Below, piece after piece: positions 26,180 to 34,447 of a stretch of 63,024 nucleotides of DNA. This DNA is from JABEVB01 sp049965775. Lineage in GTDB: Bacteria; Planctomycetota; Phycisphaerae; WQYP01. The position numbers and the translations under genes are program-made. The notes beneath the pieces were generated by a model that saw only the letters and a list, made by a program, of their open reading frames with translations, did not search any database and had not been told where the DNA came from. Numbering within the stretch: the first letter of the stretch is position 1; every line of letters begins with the position of its first letter. The stretch covers positions 1-63,024 of the forward strand of contig JBMFVX010000001.1 of the NCBI GenBank assembly GCA_049965775.1. Direction: 5' to 3'.

Positions 26180-26895
26180 TAAACCACCAACAGAGTTGCA
26201 GGCTATTATATCTGGCGGCTTAAATTTGCGAAGAGGCTGCCCAAACCATAACCGCGTTGGAGTCGCTGAACGGGTTATTGCAATAAATATGGCGGTCGGA
26301 CACTTGTATAGCCACGGCCTGGCGATGGCGGCTATGATTATGAGGCGACAAAAAAGAAGTTTATGCCGTTGCAGATTGGTTGAACACCCTTAGAGTTCCG
26401 GCATGGCGGCCATGGCTTTGGCCTCGGCATGGCTGGAACCGACAGCGTGCAATGGCCAGCACAATGAGCCAAATGGATGCGAAAGCTGGCTTGTCTGCCA
26501 AAGCTGATATGGTAGCGCCGTCGGTCGGGCTGATGCGGCCTGTGTTGGGCGCTCTCACACGAGGCATGCCAAGAGCCAAGAGCCAAAAGCTAAAAAACAA
26601 AAGCAATGATCAGTTGCTTGAAGCTCTGCGAGAGGTAACTGAAAAGATTATAGATACTGCGAATGTCTAACTAATTAGTATTTGTGCTGCGGAACGGTTG
26701 TCTGTTTGGCTAATATATTCAGCTGTTTTGGCTTATATCTTGTGTCATGGCCGATGAGTCTATATTATATTTGGTCAGCAAGATGACTTTGACGCAATGA
26801 TTTTTAACTTGTTTTGCGACAATGCATAACTGTGGAAGTTATAAAAGTTAGCGTTGCCCGGACTTGCCTTTTTCTGTGTTTTATGGAGCAATCTA
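26180..26895. other. Intergenic region without a supported gene
   Basis: About 715 bases. The left part (26190-26640) keeps a coding-like GC and has weak open frames on both strands (for example minus 26606-26361 and plus 26380-26670), none with a ribosome-binding site or recognisable product. The right part (26640-26890) is AT-rich and most likely carries the promoter of the downstream hydrolase; TTGCGA and TTATAA lie near 26815-26845 with plausible spacing. Confidence 0.5.
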
Positions 26896-28431
26896 ATGCG
26901 AACTAAACTGATGACGCGGCTTGGTACTCTGGCCGCATTGGTAATGGTCTCGAGCGGCCTGAATGTAAGTCAGGCTGCAGCCACCGCTGCCGAGAACGTT
27001 TCGGTGCAATGGTCCAAGGTGACTGGCGCTTCGCTGGCGACGCCTACTCTGCAGGTGGTAGTAAACCCGCTGCTGCGACCGCCCTCGCCGGTTGCGCGCC
27101 GGGCGCTTTTGGCGGTTCAACGGTTGAAGGCCGACTATGTTCGGTTTGTGCCCTGGCTGCCATATCCGCAATTGGCAGTGGCCGAATTGTATCCGCCATC
27201 GCAGGGCAAAACGTTCTGGAATTTTAAGCTGATTGATCCGATGGTGCGGGCATTCATGCATGCATCGGATGATCGCCCGGTGATCATGAATTTCAGCACC
27301 ATACCTGAATGGATGTTCAAAACAAAAAAGCCGGTGACTTGGCCAAAGAATCCGGACCAGGTGACTTGGAATTATGAGCAGGGTACACAGCTTCGCGATG
27401 CAAGCCTCAAGACGCTGGCCGGGTATTATGCAAGATTGGTGAGTTGGTATACGCGCGGTGGCCTTCGCGATGAGTATGGTCACTGGCATGCTTCGGGCTA
27501 TCACTATAAATTTGCCTGGTGGGAAGTGCTCAACGAGGTAAACTTTGAGCACCATATGAACGTTCAGGAGTATACCCGCTGGTACGATGCAATTACCAAG
27601 GCGATTCATAAAGTATCACCGGATACCAAATTTGTGGGCATGGCCATGGCTATGGGCCAAAGCGCCGGATATTTGCCATGGTACAAATATTTTCTAAACC
27701 TCAGCAACCATGCGCCCGGCACGCCGCTCGACATGATTTCTTTTCATTTTTACGCCTCACCGCCCGCAAATGCTGCGCCGAGCCAATGGCCGAACATATT
27801 CTTTTCGCAGGCACAGCAATTTTTAACGGTGGCGAGTAAAATCGCGCAATATCGCAAAGAAGAGTCTCCGAATACTTTGCTTAACGTAGATGAGCTTGGC
27901 TCGATTTTGCCCTATGATACCGCGCCCAAACTGGTGCGCCCCATACCGCATATGTATTGGAACCTCACGGGCGCGATGTATGCTTATTTATATGTTCGGC
28001 TGGCGCAACAGGGCGTTAATGTCGTTGGCGAGAGCCAGTTGATTGGCTACCCCAGTCAGTTCCCAAGTGTTTCAATGATTCACTGGACGACCGGCGCTCC
28101 CAATGCCCGATTCCGGGTGCTTGAATTGTTGGTGCGCAATTGCGGCCCCGGCGATAAAATGGTGCATACCAATGTCGCGATTGTTGCTCACAATGGCCGC
28201 AAGGCAAGCCAGTTGTTTGCACAGGCATTTGTAACCCCGGCCGGGGCGAAGCGAGTGCTGCTGGTAAACATGGGCGACAGCCCCAGTCGTGTAAGTATTG
28301 CCGGCGCTGCGGGTGCACAGGAAATGTGGGTGGACCAAATTACCGGTTCAAAACAGCCGGGCGCTCGTACCTTACCGCACGATGCATTTTCGATAGGCGG
28401 ACTTGGTGTGGCCGTTATTAAACTCAAGTAA
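26896..28431 (+). CDS. Secreted clan GH-A glycoside hydrolase (GH39-like)
   Basis: A signal peptide (about 1-30, ending in SQAAA) directs a TIM-barrel hydrolase of clan A. The acid/base Glu is at about 214 in WEVLNEVNFEHH (Asn-Glu motif) and the probable nucleophile Glu at about 333 in NVDELGSI. The C-terminal region (about 430-511) is beta-rich. Similarity is closest in feel to family 39 (beta-xylosidase/iduronidase) or related clan-A families, so substrate is uncertain. The full 511-residue protein starts at ATG 26896 behind GGAGCAATC; a longer frame from 26854 would spoil the signal peptide. Suggests extracytoplasmic use of plant or algal polysaccharide. Confidence 0.8.
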   Translation: MRTKLMTRLGTLAALVMVSSGLNVSQAAATAAENVSVQWSKVTGASLATPTLQVVVNPLLRPPSPVARRALLAVQRLKADYVRFVPWLPYPQLAVAELYPPSQGKTFWNFKLIDPMVRAFMHASDDRPVIMNFSTIPEWMFKTKKPVTWPKNPDQVTWNYEQGTQLRDASLKTLAGYYARLVSWYTRGGLRDEYGHWHASGYHYKFAWWEVLNEVNFEHHMNVQEYTRWYDAITKAIHKVSPDTKFVGMAMAMGQSAGYLPWYKYFLNLSNHAPGTPLDMISFHFYASPPANAAPSQWPNIFFSQAQQFLTVASKIAQYRKEESPNTLLNVDELGSILPYDTAPKLVRPIPHMYWNLTGAMYAYLYVRLAQQGVNVVGESQLIGYPSQFPSVSMIHWTTGAPNARFRVLELLVRNCGPGDKMVHTNVAIVAHNGRKASQLFAQAFVTPAGAKRVLLVNMGDSPSRVSIAGAAGAQEMWVDQITGSKQPGARTLPHDAFSIGGLGVAVIKLK

Positions 28432-28503
28432 AACAGTGCCTCTGCCGGTGATTGCGCGACCTAATTGTTTGTCCCATGCCAAAAGGCGGGCGTTGACGGT
28501 AAA

Positions 28504-30411
28504 ATGGCCTTCATGATAGGCACTTCGCAGACATTTCAGATGGTGCGCAACGCTGTGCGCATTGAAGACATCATCGGCGAGCACATTGCGCTTAAGCCCG
28601 TGGGCAAAGAACTCCTGGGGCTGTGCCCGTTTCATGATGATCGTCGGCCCTCGATGCATGTGTCGCCGCAAAAGCAGATTTATAAATGCTTTGTGTGCGC
28701 AGCGGGCGGCGATGTCTTCAAATTTGTGCAGAACTATCACAAGATGACGCTCGGCGAATCGCTGCGATATTTGGCCCAGCGTGCGGGCATTAAGCTGCCC
28801 GAGCTTAACGCCAACCCGCGCCGGCAGGAAGAAGCGACCATCCGGCAAAAGCTGCTGGAAGCCAACGCGTGGGCCATGAGCTACTTTGAGCGCAACTGGC
28901 AAACCGGCGAGGCTGCCCCTGCCCGTAAATACCTTGAGGATCGCGGCCTTACAGATGAAACCATCGAGCAGTTTCACATCGGTTACGCCGGAGAGAAGTG
29001 GACGGGTTTTTCAGATGCGGCGGTGCGTGCGGGCCTCCCGCTTGATGTGCTTGTTGGTGCCGGTCTGGTTAAAAAGCGCAGCGATGGCAGTCCATTTGAT
29101 ATTTTCCGATCGCGCATTATTTTTCCGATCATAGACCGGTTTGATAAAGTAGTCGCGTTTGGCGGGCGCATTGTTCCGCGGACCGACGGCGCCGCAGATG
29201 AAGGGCCAAAATACCTCAACTCCGCCGAAACACCAGTGTTTTACAAGCGCGAGGCCATGTACGGGCTTAACGCCGCCCGACAGGACATTATAAACAGCAA
29301 GGTGGCCGTGGTGGTGGAGGGCTACATGGATGTAATCGCATGTCATCAGGCGGGGGCTAAAAACGTGGTGGCCACGCTGGGCACGTCTTTAACGGTGGAG
29401 CACGCACGGGCGCTGCGCTATCTGGCCCCGGCGGCGGTGCTTATTTTTGACAGCGACGACGCCGGCCGCCGAGCCGCCGAGCGGGCGCTGGATGTATTTA
29501 TTCGTGAGCCGCTGGATGTGCGCATTGCCGCAGTGCCCGATGGCAAAGATCCGTGTGATTACTGCATGGCCCACGGTGGGGCGGCATTTAAGGAAGTTGT
29601 GGCGCAAGGCCGCGATGCATTGGAGCATCAGTGGAGTCTTTTGGGAGGTCGCATGACCGCCGCCGCCTCGATGCACGAGCGACAGGCCGCCGCCAACCGC
29701 CTGCTTGAGCTTGTGGCCGCCGCCTTAGACTCCGGCAGCATAGACCCTGTGCGCCGCGGCCTGCTCATCGCCCGCCTCGCGGGCTTAAGCGGCATGGGAC
29801 GCGAAGACATTGTTGCTCAGCTTGAACGTATTCGCTCCCGGCCGACGCGAGGCGGCGGGGCAATGGAAGGCGATTCTCAAGAGCCGCAGCAGGCCTCGTA
29901 TGCGTCGGCTTATATAACCATTCCGATTTCGGCGGCTCGCATCTCCGCCGAGCGCTGGGCCTTGGGGTGTCTGCTGACCGATCCGCGACTGTATGCGTCC
30001 GTGCGCGAAGACATGGCGGCCGGCTTGTTTATGCCGCACGGGCTTCGCGCTTTGGCGCATGCTGTTATCGAGTATTTGGACAATGCCGCCGACGTTACAG
30101 AATGTTCGATGGCCGACTTTTTAGGTTGTCTTGATGATCAGCGGCTTGTCAACGAGGCCTTGGACGCCCAGGCCGACGCTGAAAAAGGCGAGCGGGTTGG
30201 TGATAAGCTCCTCGACGCGTTGCGCTGGCTAAGCGAACACAGGCATGAAGTGCCGCAAACGATTGGCGAAGACCTTGCCGCATTGGCCGATCCCTCGCCT
30301 GAAACGGTCTCCAGCGGAAGCGGCTGTAACCCTGCGCTGGATCAGCTTATGTTGCCCGCTGCCAGAAAAGACACGCGACACATCCTCGGCCCGCGGCCGC
30401 CTCGCCGATAG
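28504..30411 (+). CDS. dnaG: DNA primase
   Basis: Synthesises RNA primers at the replication fork. The CHC2 zinc-binding domain has Cys, His, Cys, Cys at about 41, 44, 62 and 65 (LCPFHDD...YKCFVC). The catalytic core includes the RNA polymerase domain (SRIIFPI) and the TOPRIM motifs VVVEGYMDV (about 270) and DSDDAGRRAAE (about 316). A C-terminal helicase-interaction region ends at 635 residues. ATG 28504 or 28513 are both possible starts; neither has a strong ribosome-binding site, and a TTG further upstream (28465) is open. It is convergent with recJ. Confidence 0.95.
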   Translation: MAFMIGTSQTFQMVRNAVRIEDIIGEHIALKPVGKELLGLCPFHDDRRPSMHVSPQKQIYKCFVCAAGGDVFKFVQNYHKMTLGESLRYLAQRAGIKLPELNANPRRQEEATIRQKLLEANAWAMSYFERNWQTGEAAPARKYLEDRGLTDETIEQFHIGYAGEKWTGFSDAAVRAGLPLDVLVGAGLVKKRSDGSPFDIFRSRIIFPIIDRFDKVVAFGGRIVPRTDGAADEGPKYLNSAETPVFYKREAMYGLNAARQDIINSKVAVVVEGYMDVIACHQAGAKNVVATLGTSLTVEHARALRYLAPAAVLIFDSDDAGRRAAERALDVFIREPLDVRIAAVPDGKDPCDYCMAHGGAAFKEVVAQGRDALEHQWSLLGGRMTAAASMHERQAAANRLLELVAAALDSGSIDPVRRGLLIARLAGLSGMGREDIVAQLERIRSRPTRGGGAMEGDSQEPQQASYASAYITIPISAARISAERWALGCLLTDPRLYASVREDMAAGLFMPHGLRALAHAVIEYLDNAADVTECSMADFLGCLDDQRLVNEALDAQADAEKGERVGDKLLDALRWLSEHRHEVPQTIGEDLAALADPSPETVSSGSGCNPALDQLMLPAARKDTRHILGPRPPRR

Positions 30412-30512
30412 CAGACGTGGTATTCCGCTGGGGCTATGGTACAAAGGGCACTTTGCCGCGCCCAACTTGGCAAACGGAAGTGTTTGTTAAAAGGCTTGGC
30501 ATTGTGGAAGGG

Positions 30513-32318
30513 TCAACACATGACGGCGGGTTGAGGTTTTGATGGGGTGGGTTGAAGCGGCCTGCGGTCGGAGCGGGCAATATCCACCACGTGCAGGTCT
30601 ACGCGAGGCATGCCGTTGTATGCATCCAAGTGCGGCTCTACAAGTACATCCACCTGAACGCCGGCCGCAAGGCAGGGTTCCAATTCGCCCATTCGCCAGG
30701 CAATGCCGCGAAGCTGGCAACCATCGGCGGCAAAATGTAATTGCAGATGTGAGCCTTTAACGATGCGTGGCGGTCGAGCGATGGTGGCGCGCGTAAGTAC
30801 AAATCTTGGTCGCGGATTGCCATGTCCAAATGGAGCCATGCGATCCAGCGACTCCACCGCCCTGTGCGTAAGCTGGTTTGCCTGAACGGCGCAATCAAAG
30901 TCGAGAGTAGGAATCAACGCGTGTTTGGGAATGGTGTTGCGGGCAAAATGCGCGAGCTTCTGCTGAAACAGCGACAGATTGGTCGGCAGAAGTTTAACTC
31001 CGCCGGCGGCCGAGTGTCCGCCTCCTGAAATGATAAGTTCGCGGCAATGTTCTATGGCAACATGCAAATCAAAGCCCGGGATGCTGCGGCCTGAACCCAC
31101 GAGTACGCCGCTTTCTTCGGTGAGAATGAATGCGGGCCGATGGAAGGCATCCACCATGCGGGAGGCGACGATGCCTACAACGCCGGCATGCCATTGCTTT
31201 TCATAAAGAACAATAGCCGCGGGAAGTTCACCCGCGGCATGCACCATGTCTTTGGCGGTTTGGCTGATTTTACGCTCCACGGCTTGCCGCTCGGTGTTGC
31301 AGCGTTCAAGTTCGTGGGCAATTTTGGTGGCGCGTTCGGCATCATCGGTGAGGAGCATCTCCAGGGCGGCCCTGGCGTGCCCCATGCGACCTGCCGCATT
31401 GAGGCGCGGCGCCAGCGAAAAGCCGATGGCGGTGCCATCAATCTTTCGGTTGCTGTACCCAGCCGCGCCGATCAGCGCTTGCAATCCTACGAGCGAGCTG
31501 AAGGGCAACTGGGCAAGACCATAGCGAACCAGAATGCGATTTTCGCCCACGAGGGGCATGACGTCCGCCACGGTGCCCAGAGCCGCCAAGGCCGAAAACT
31601 CGATCAGCATGCGTCGCAGGGTTTCGGTGAGCGTAGCGGAGCGGCACAGGGCCACGGCCAACCCCCATGCGAGCTTGAAAGCCACCCCTGAGCCGCACAA
31701 ATGCGCGTTGGGATAGGTGCTGCCGACAAGTCGTGGATGAATAATGAAATGGGCGGGCGGCAACGTGGCGGGTAGTTCGTGGTGGTCGGTTACGATTACT
31801 GTCATGCCGCGCGATCGAGCCAGCTCAACCGCCGCAGCGCCGGCGATGCCGCAATCTATGGTTATCAGGAGCTTGCAGCCGTTGTTGGCAGCATCCTCCA
31901 CGGCCTTAAGCGACAGGCCATAGCCTTCATCAATACGATGAGGAATGTAGTAATCCACGTTGGCGCCGACGCTTTTGAGCAAACGCCACAGCATGGCTGT
32001 CCCTGTTATGCCGTCAACATCATAGTCCCCAAAAATAAGAATGGGCGATTTGTCGCGTGCAAATGCCGCGATTAGTTCGGCAGCGGGCGTTAGATTGGGC
32101 AGCAGTTCCGGCGGATGGAGATTGCGGAATTGTGGAGACAAGAAGTCGGCGGCGGCGTTTGCGTCGCCAAGACCGCGTGCCGCCAGCAACTGTGCTACCA
32201 AAGGTTCGCATTTTAGTTGATTGGCCAGTTGCGTTAGGGCATCGGCGGGCGGCAGTTCACCGCAGCGCGGTTGCCAGAGGCGGCGACGAAAGCTGACTTT
32301 GTCTGTGCCTGAGATCAT
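30513..32318 (-). CDS. recJ: Single-stranded-DNA-specific exonuclease
   Basis: 5'-3' exonuclease of recombination and mismatch repair. The DHH phosphoesterase motifs are clear: GDYDVDG (about 97-103), a DCG segment in LITIDCGIAG and TDHHELP. The DHHA1 domain follows, with the GSGRSIPGFDLH and ISGGGHSAAGG motifs, then the C-terminal OB-like domain. 601 residues is normal. The ATG has GGAAAGGA eight bases before it. Convergent with dnaG, leaving 101 bases between with no clear terminator. Confidence 0.95.
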   Translation of the reverse strand: MISGTDKVSFRRRLWQPRCGELPPADALTQLANQLKCEPLVAQLLAARGLGDANAAADFLSPQFRNLHPPELLPNLTPAAELIAAFARDKSPILIFGDYDVDGITGTAMLWRLLKSVGANVDYYIPHRIDEGYGLSLKAVEDAANNGCKLLITIDCGIAGAAAVELARSRGMTVIVTDHHELPATLPPAHFIIHPRLVGSTYPNAHLCGSGVAFKLAWGLAVALCRSATLTETLRRMLIEFSALAALGTVADVMPLVGENRILVRYGLAQLPFSSLVGLQALIGAAGYSNRKIDGTAIGFSLAPRLNAAGRMGHARAALEMLLTDDAERATKIAHELERCNTERQAVERKISQTAKDMVHAAGELPAAIVLYEKQWHAGVVGIVASRMVDAFHRPAFILTEESGVLVGSGRSIPGFDLHVAIEHCRELIISGGGHSAAGGVKLLPTNLSLFQQKLAHFARNTIPKHALIPTLDFDCAVQANQLTHRAVESLDRMAPFGHGNPRPRFVLTRATIARPPRIVKGSHLQLHFAADGCQLRGIAWRMGELEPCLAAGVQVDVLVEPHLDAYNGMPRVDLHVVDIARSDRRPLQPTPSKPQPAVMC

Positions 32319-32435
32319 TCTGAGGCGTCCTTTCCGTCAGATGGCGGCCTAAGCGCGGTGGCCGCATTGTGGTTGGCAACCTAAGTGATATTGTAACAGT
32401 CGTGTTGCGGTGCACCAACAACACCGTATGAAGCG

Positions 32436-33254
32436 TCAGACAGCTACAGCCATCTTCTGGCGCACACAGCCAACGGCATTTGTAAAAATCTCCAAACCAT
32501 CGGCCTGCGTTGAGCCAGAGCGGCGGGTCCAAGCAGGCCCTTGCAGCAGATCGGCAAAGCGTTCAGGATGCGGCATAAGCCCGAAGACACGGCCCGTTAT
32601 ATCGCAAATGCCGGCAATTGCCTCCGTGCTGCCATTGGGGTTATCCGGAAAATTCGTTGCCGTGTTGCCTTGTGAATCTACATACCTCAGGGCAATTTGG
32701 TGGTTTGCTTTCAGTGCGTTTAGCACGGAGGCATCGCGCGTGACAAAACGCCCTTCGCCGTGAGCAATCGGCAGATGCAACCTCTGGCCAGGCGTAAGCC
32801 ACTTGCAAAGGGGTGATTCGGCGCGAAGGTGAACCCAGCGATCTTCAAAGCGATTGTGGGCATTGTGCGTGAGCGTTGCTGGATGCCAGTCGCCGGCAGA
32901 CAGTTGCGGCATGGGACCCGGCAGCAGGCCGGACTTCACGAGCACCTGAAAGCCATTGCATATTCCTATGATAAGCTTGCCGTCGGCGACCCACTGCTGG
33001 AGTGGTTGCTTAAGGTGATGAATAAGCTGATTGGCAAGAATCTTTCCGCTGGCAATGTCGTCGCCGTAGGAAAATCCGCCCGGAATGACCAGTATCTGGT
33101 GGCGACTGAATGCGGATGCATCGGCTAGTAGTTGATTAATGTGCAGGCGCGTGGCGCTGGCACCGGCAAGCTCAAAGGCGCGGGCAAGTTCCAAGTCGCA
33201 GTTCGTGCCGGCGGTACGCAGAATCAATACCTTTACATCGGAATTGTTTGTCAA
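32436..33254 (-). CDS. purQ: Phosphoribosylformylglycinamidine synthase, glutaminase subunit
   Basis: Glutamine amidotransferase of de novo purine synthesis that hydrolyses glutamine and passes ammonia to PurL. The nucleophile Cys lies in GICNGFQVL and the His-Glu pair in MPHPERF. VIPGGFSYGDD is the family signature. No ATG is available in the leader; TTG 33254 follows GGAGG by eleven bases and is chosen, giving 272 residues, while TTG 33272 would add six. Longer than the ~225-residue small PurQ of Gram-positives and closer to the large PurQ form with a C-terminal extension. No purS or purL is adjacent. Confidence 0.93.
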   Translation of the reverse strand: MTNNSDVKVLILRTAGTNCDLELARAFELAGASATRLHINQLLADASAFSRHQILVIPGGFSYGDDIASGKILANQLIHHLKQPLQQWVADGKLIIGICNGFQVLVKSGLLPGPMPQLSAGDWHPATLTHNAHNRFEDRWVHLRAESPLCKWLTPGQRLHLPIAHGEGRFVTRDASVLNALKANHQIALRYVDSQGNTATNFPDNPNGSTEAIAGICDITGRVFGLMPHPERFADLLQGPAWTRRSGSTQADGLEIFTNAVGCVRQKMAVAV

Positions 33255-33376
33255 GGGTGTGATTGCCTCCAAATGCAGCCATGCCCGTCATGGGGTGCCG
33301 CAGCGCGGTACACCGCCATAGCGCGGGCGGACAAGGCAGATTGTAACATCGGTTGATGTTTGGTTCGAATGTTGGT

Positions 33377-34411
33377 TTATACCGCGTTGGCATATAGCGG
33401 CCGTCCACGGAGTCGCCAGACAAACCACAGAATGGCCCAAACGGCTGCCGTTATAACCACGAACCCTACACCAATAGCTACAAAATGGCTGTTAAGCGTT
33501 TGTGCCCACGAGTAGCCTGAATGGCGACCGTGTGTTTGGGGCGCCAAAAGCCCCCAGATTTCAATAGCCGCAATGCCAAAAGCCATGAGAACGGTGGTGA
33601 GCGTCATGGCTACATTGTAGTAATGAGAGCGTGCACTGGACTGTACAGCCCAGCGGCAGGCCGAGAGAATTAGAAGGCTGTCGGCCGAGTCCACGAGCGT
33701 CATCCCCGCGCCGAAGATGAGTGGAAACATCAGACAATACCATACTGGCAGGCCGTGCGCGGCAGCGCCCGCCGCGATGATGAGCACAGCTACTTCGCTG
33801 GCGGTGTCAAAACCAAGTCCAAACAGCAAGCCCACCATAAAAACCTTCCAACCGGAGTTCGTATAGCGGTAAGTCCGTCGGAAAAGCCAGGTAAGCAGGC
33901 CGCCCGGTCTTCCATGAGCATGCTGGCCCGCATTGGGTGAGCTATTTAATAAACTCCAGATGTTGGCACCACCCACCAGCAGCAAGAGGCCGGCGGAAAT
34001 AACCCCGCCCAGTAACCCGCCGATGGCCATGAGGCGTGGTAAAGAAGCCTCCGCTTGATGAGCGCCGGCAATGAGTGCCAGAGCCAGCCCCAGCACCACG
34101 GTCGAATGTCCCAGTGAAAACTGCAGGCCTACAAAAGCACTGGGTCTTGCATCGGCAACCTGGCGGCGTGTAATTCCATCAATAGCCGCGATGTGGTCGG
34201 CATCCAGAGCGTGGCGCAGGCCAAAAGCATAGGCGGCCAGCGCTAACGCAAGCAGCGCCGGGTTGGCCCTGAAAATATATACCGTTACCAACCACATCAG
34301 TGCGCTTACGCTGGCTAGCAACATCATCATCAATAGACCTGTTCGCCGGGGCGCTAGGGCAACGGCTGCGGCCTGCGAGCTTGGCGAAATGGCTTGAAAT
34401 GATGGGTTCAT
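33377..34411 (-). CDS. High-affinity nickel/cobalt permease (NiCoT)
   Basis: Eight-helix secondary transporter of the HoxN/NixA/NicT family, 344 residues. The signature RHALDADHI in helix II is at about 66-74 and is essential for metal selectivity in characterised members. Further family motifs include LGHSTVV, GLGFDTASEV and FGAGMTLVDSADS. ATG 34411 has CGGAG upstream. It begins 36 bases after the pyrophosphatase stop on the same strand, suggesting cotranscription, and lies across the divergent promoter from the hydrogenase cluster, so nickel supply for HypA/HypB and HoxH is the obvious role. Confidence 0.95.
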   Translation of the reverse strand: MNPSFQAISPSSQAAAVALAPRRTGLLMMMLLASVSALMWLVTVYIFRANPALLALALAAYAFGLRHALDADHIAAIDGITRRQVADARPSAFVGLQFSLGHSTVVLGLALALIAGAHQAEASLPRLMAIGGLLGGVISAGLLLLVGGANIWSLLNSSPNAGQHAHGRPGGLLTWLFRRTYRYTNSGWKVFMVGLLFGLGFDTASEVAVLIIAAGAAAHGLPVWYCLMFPLIFGAGMTLVDSADSLLILSACRWAVQSSARSHYYNVAMTLTTVLMAFGIAAIEIWGLLAPQTHGRHSGYSWAQTLNSHFVAIGVGFVVITAAVWAILWFVWRLRGRPLYANAV

Positions 34412-34447
34412 GGTTAAACTCCGTTTTTTGCGGACCATCGCAGGTGG

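Noticed and set aside
33362..33370. GGTTCGAAT, resembling a tRNA T-loop
   Set aside because: No acceptor, D or anticodon stem can be folded around it between purQ and the nickel permease.
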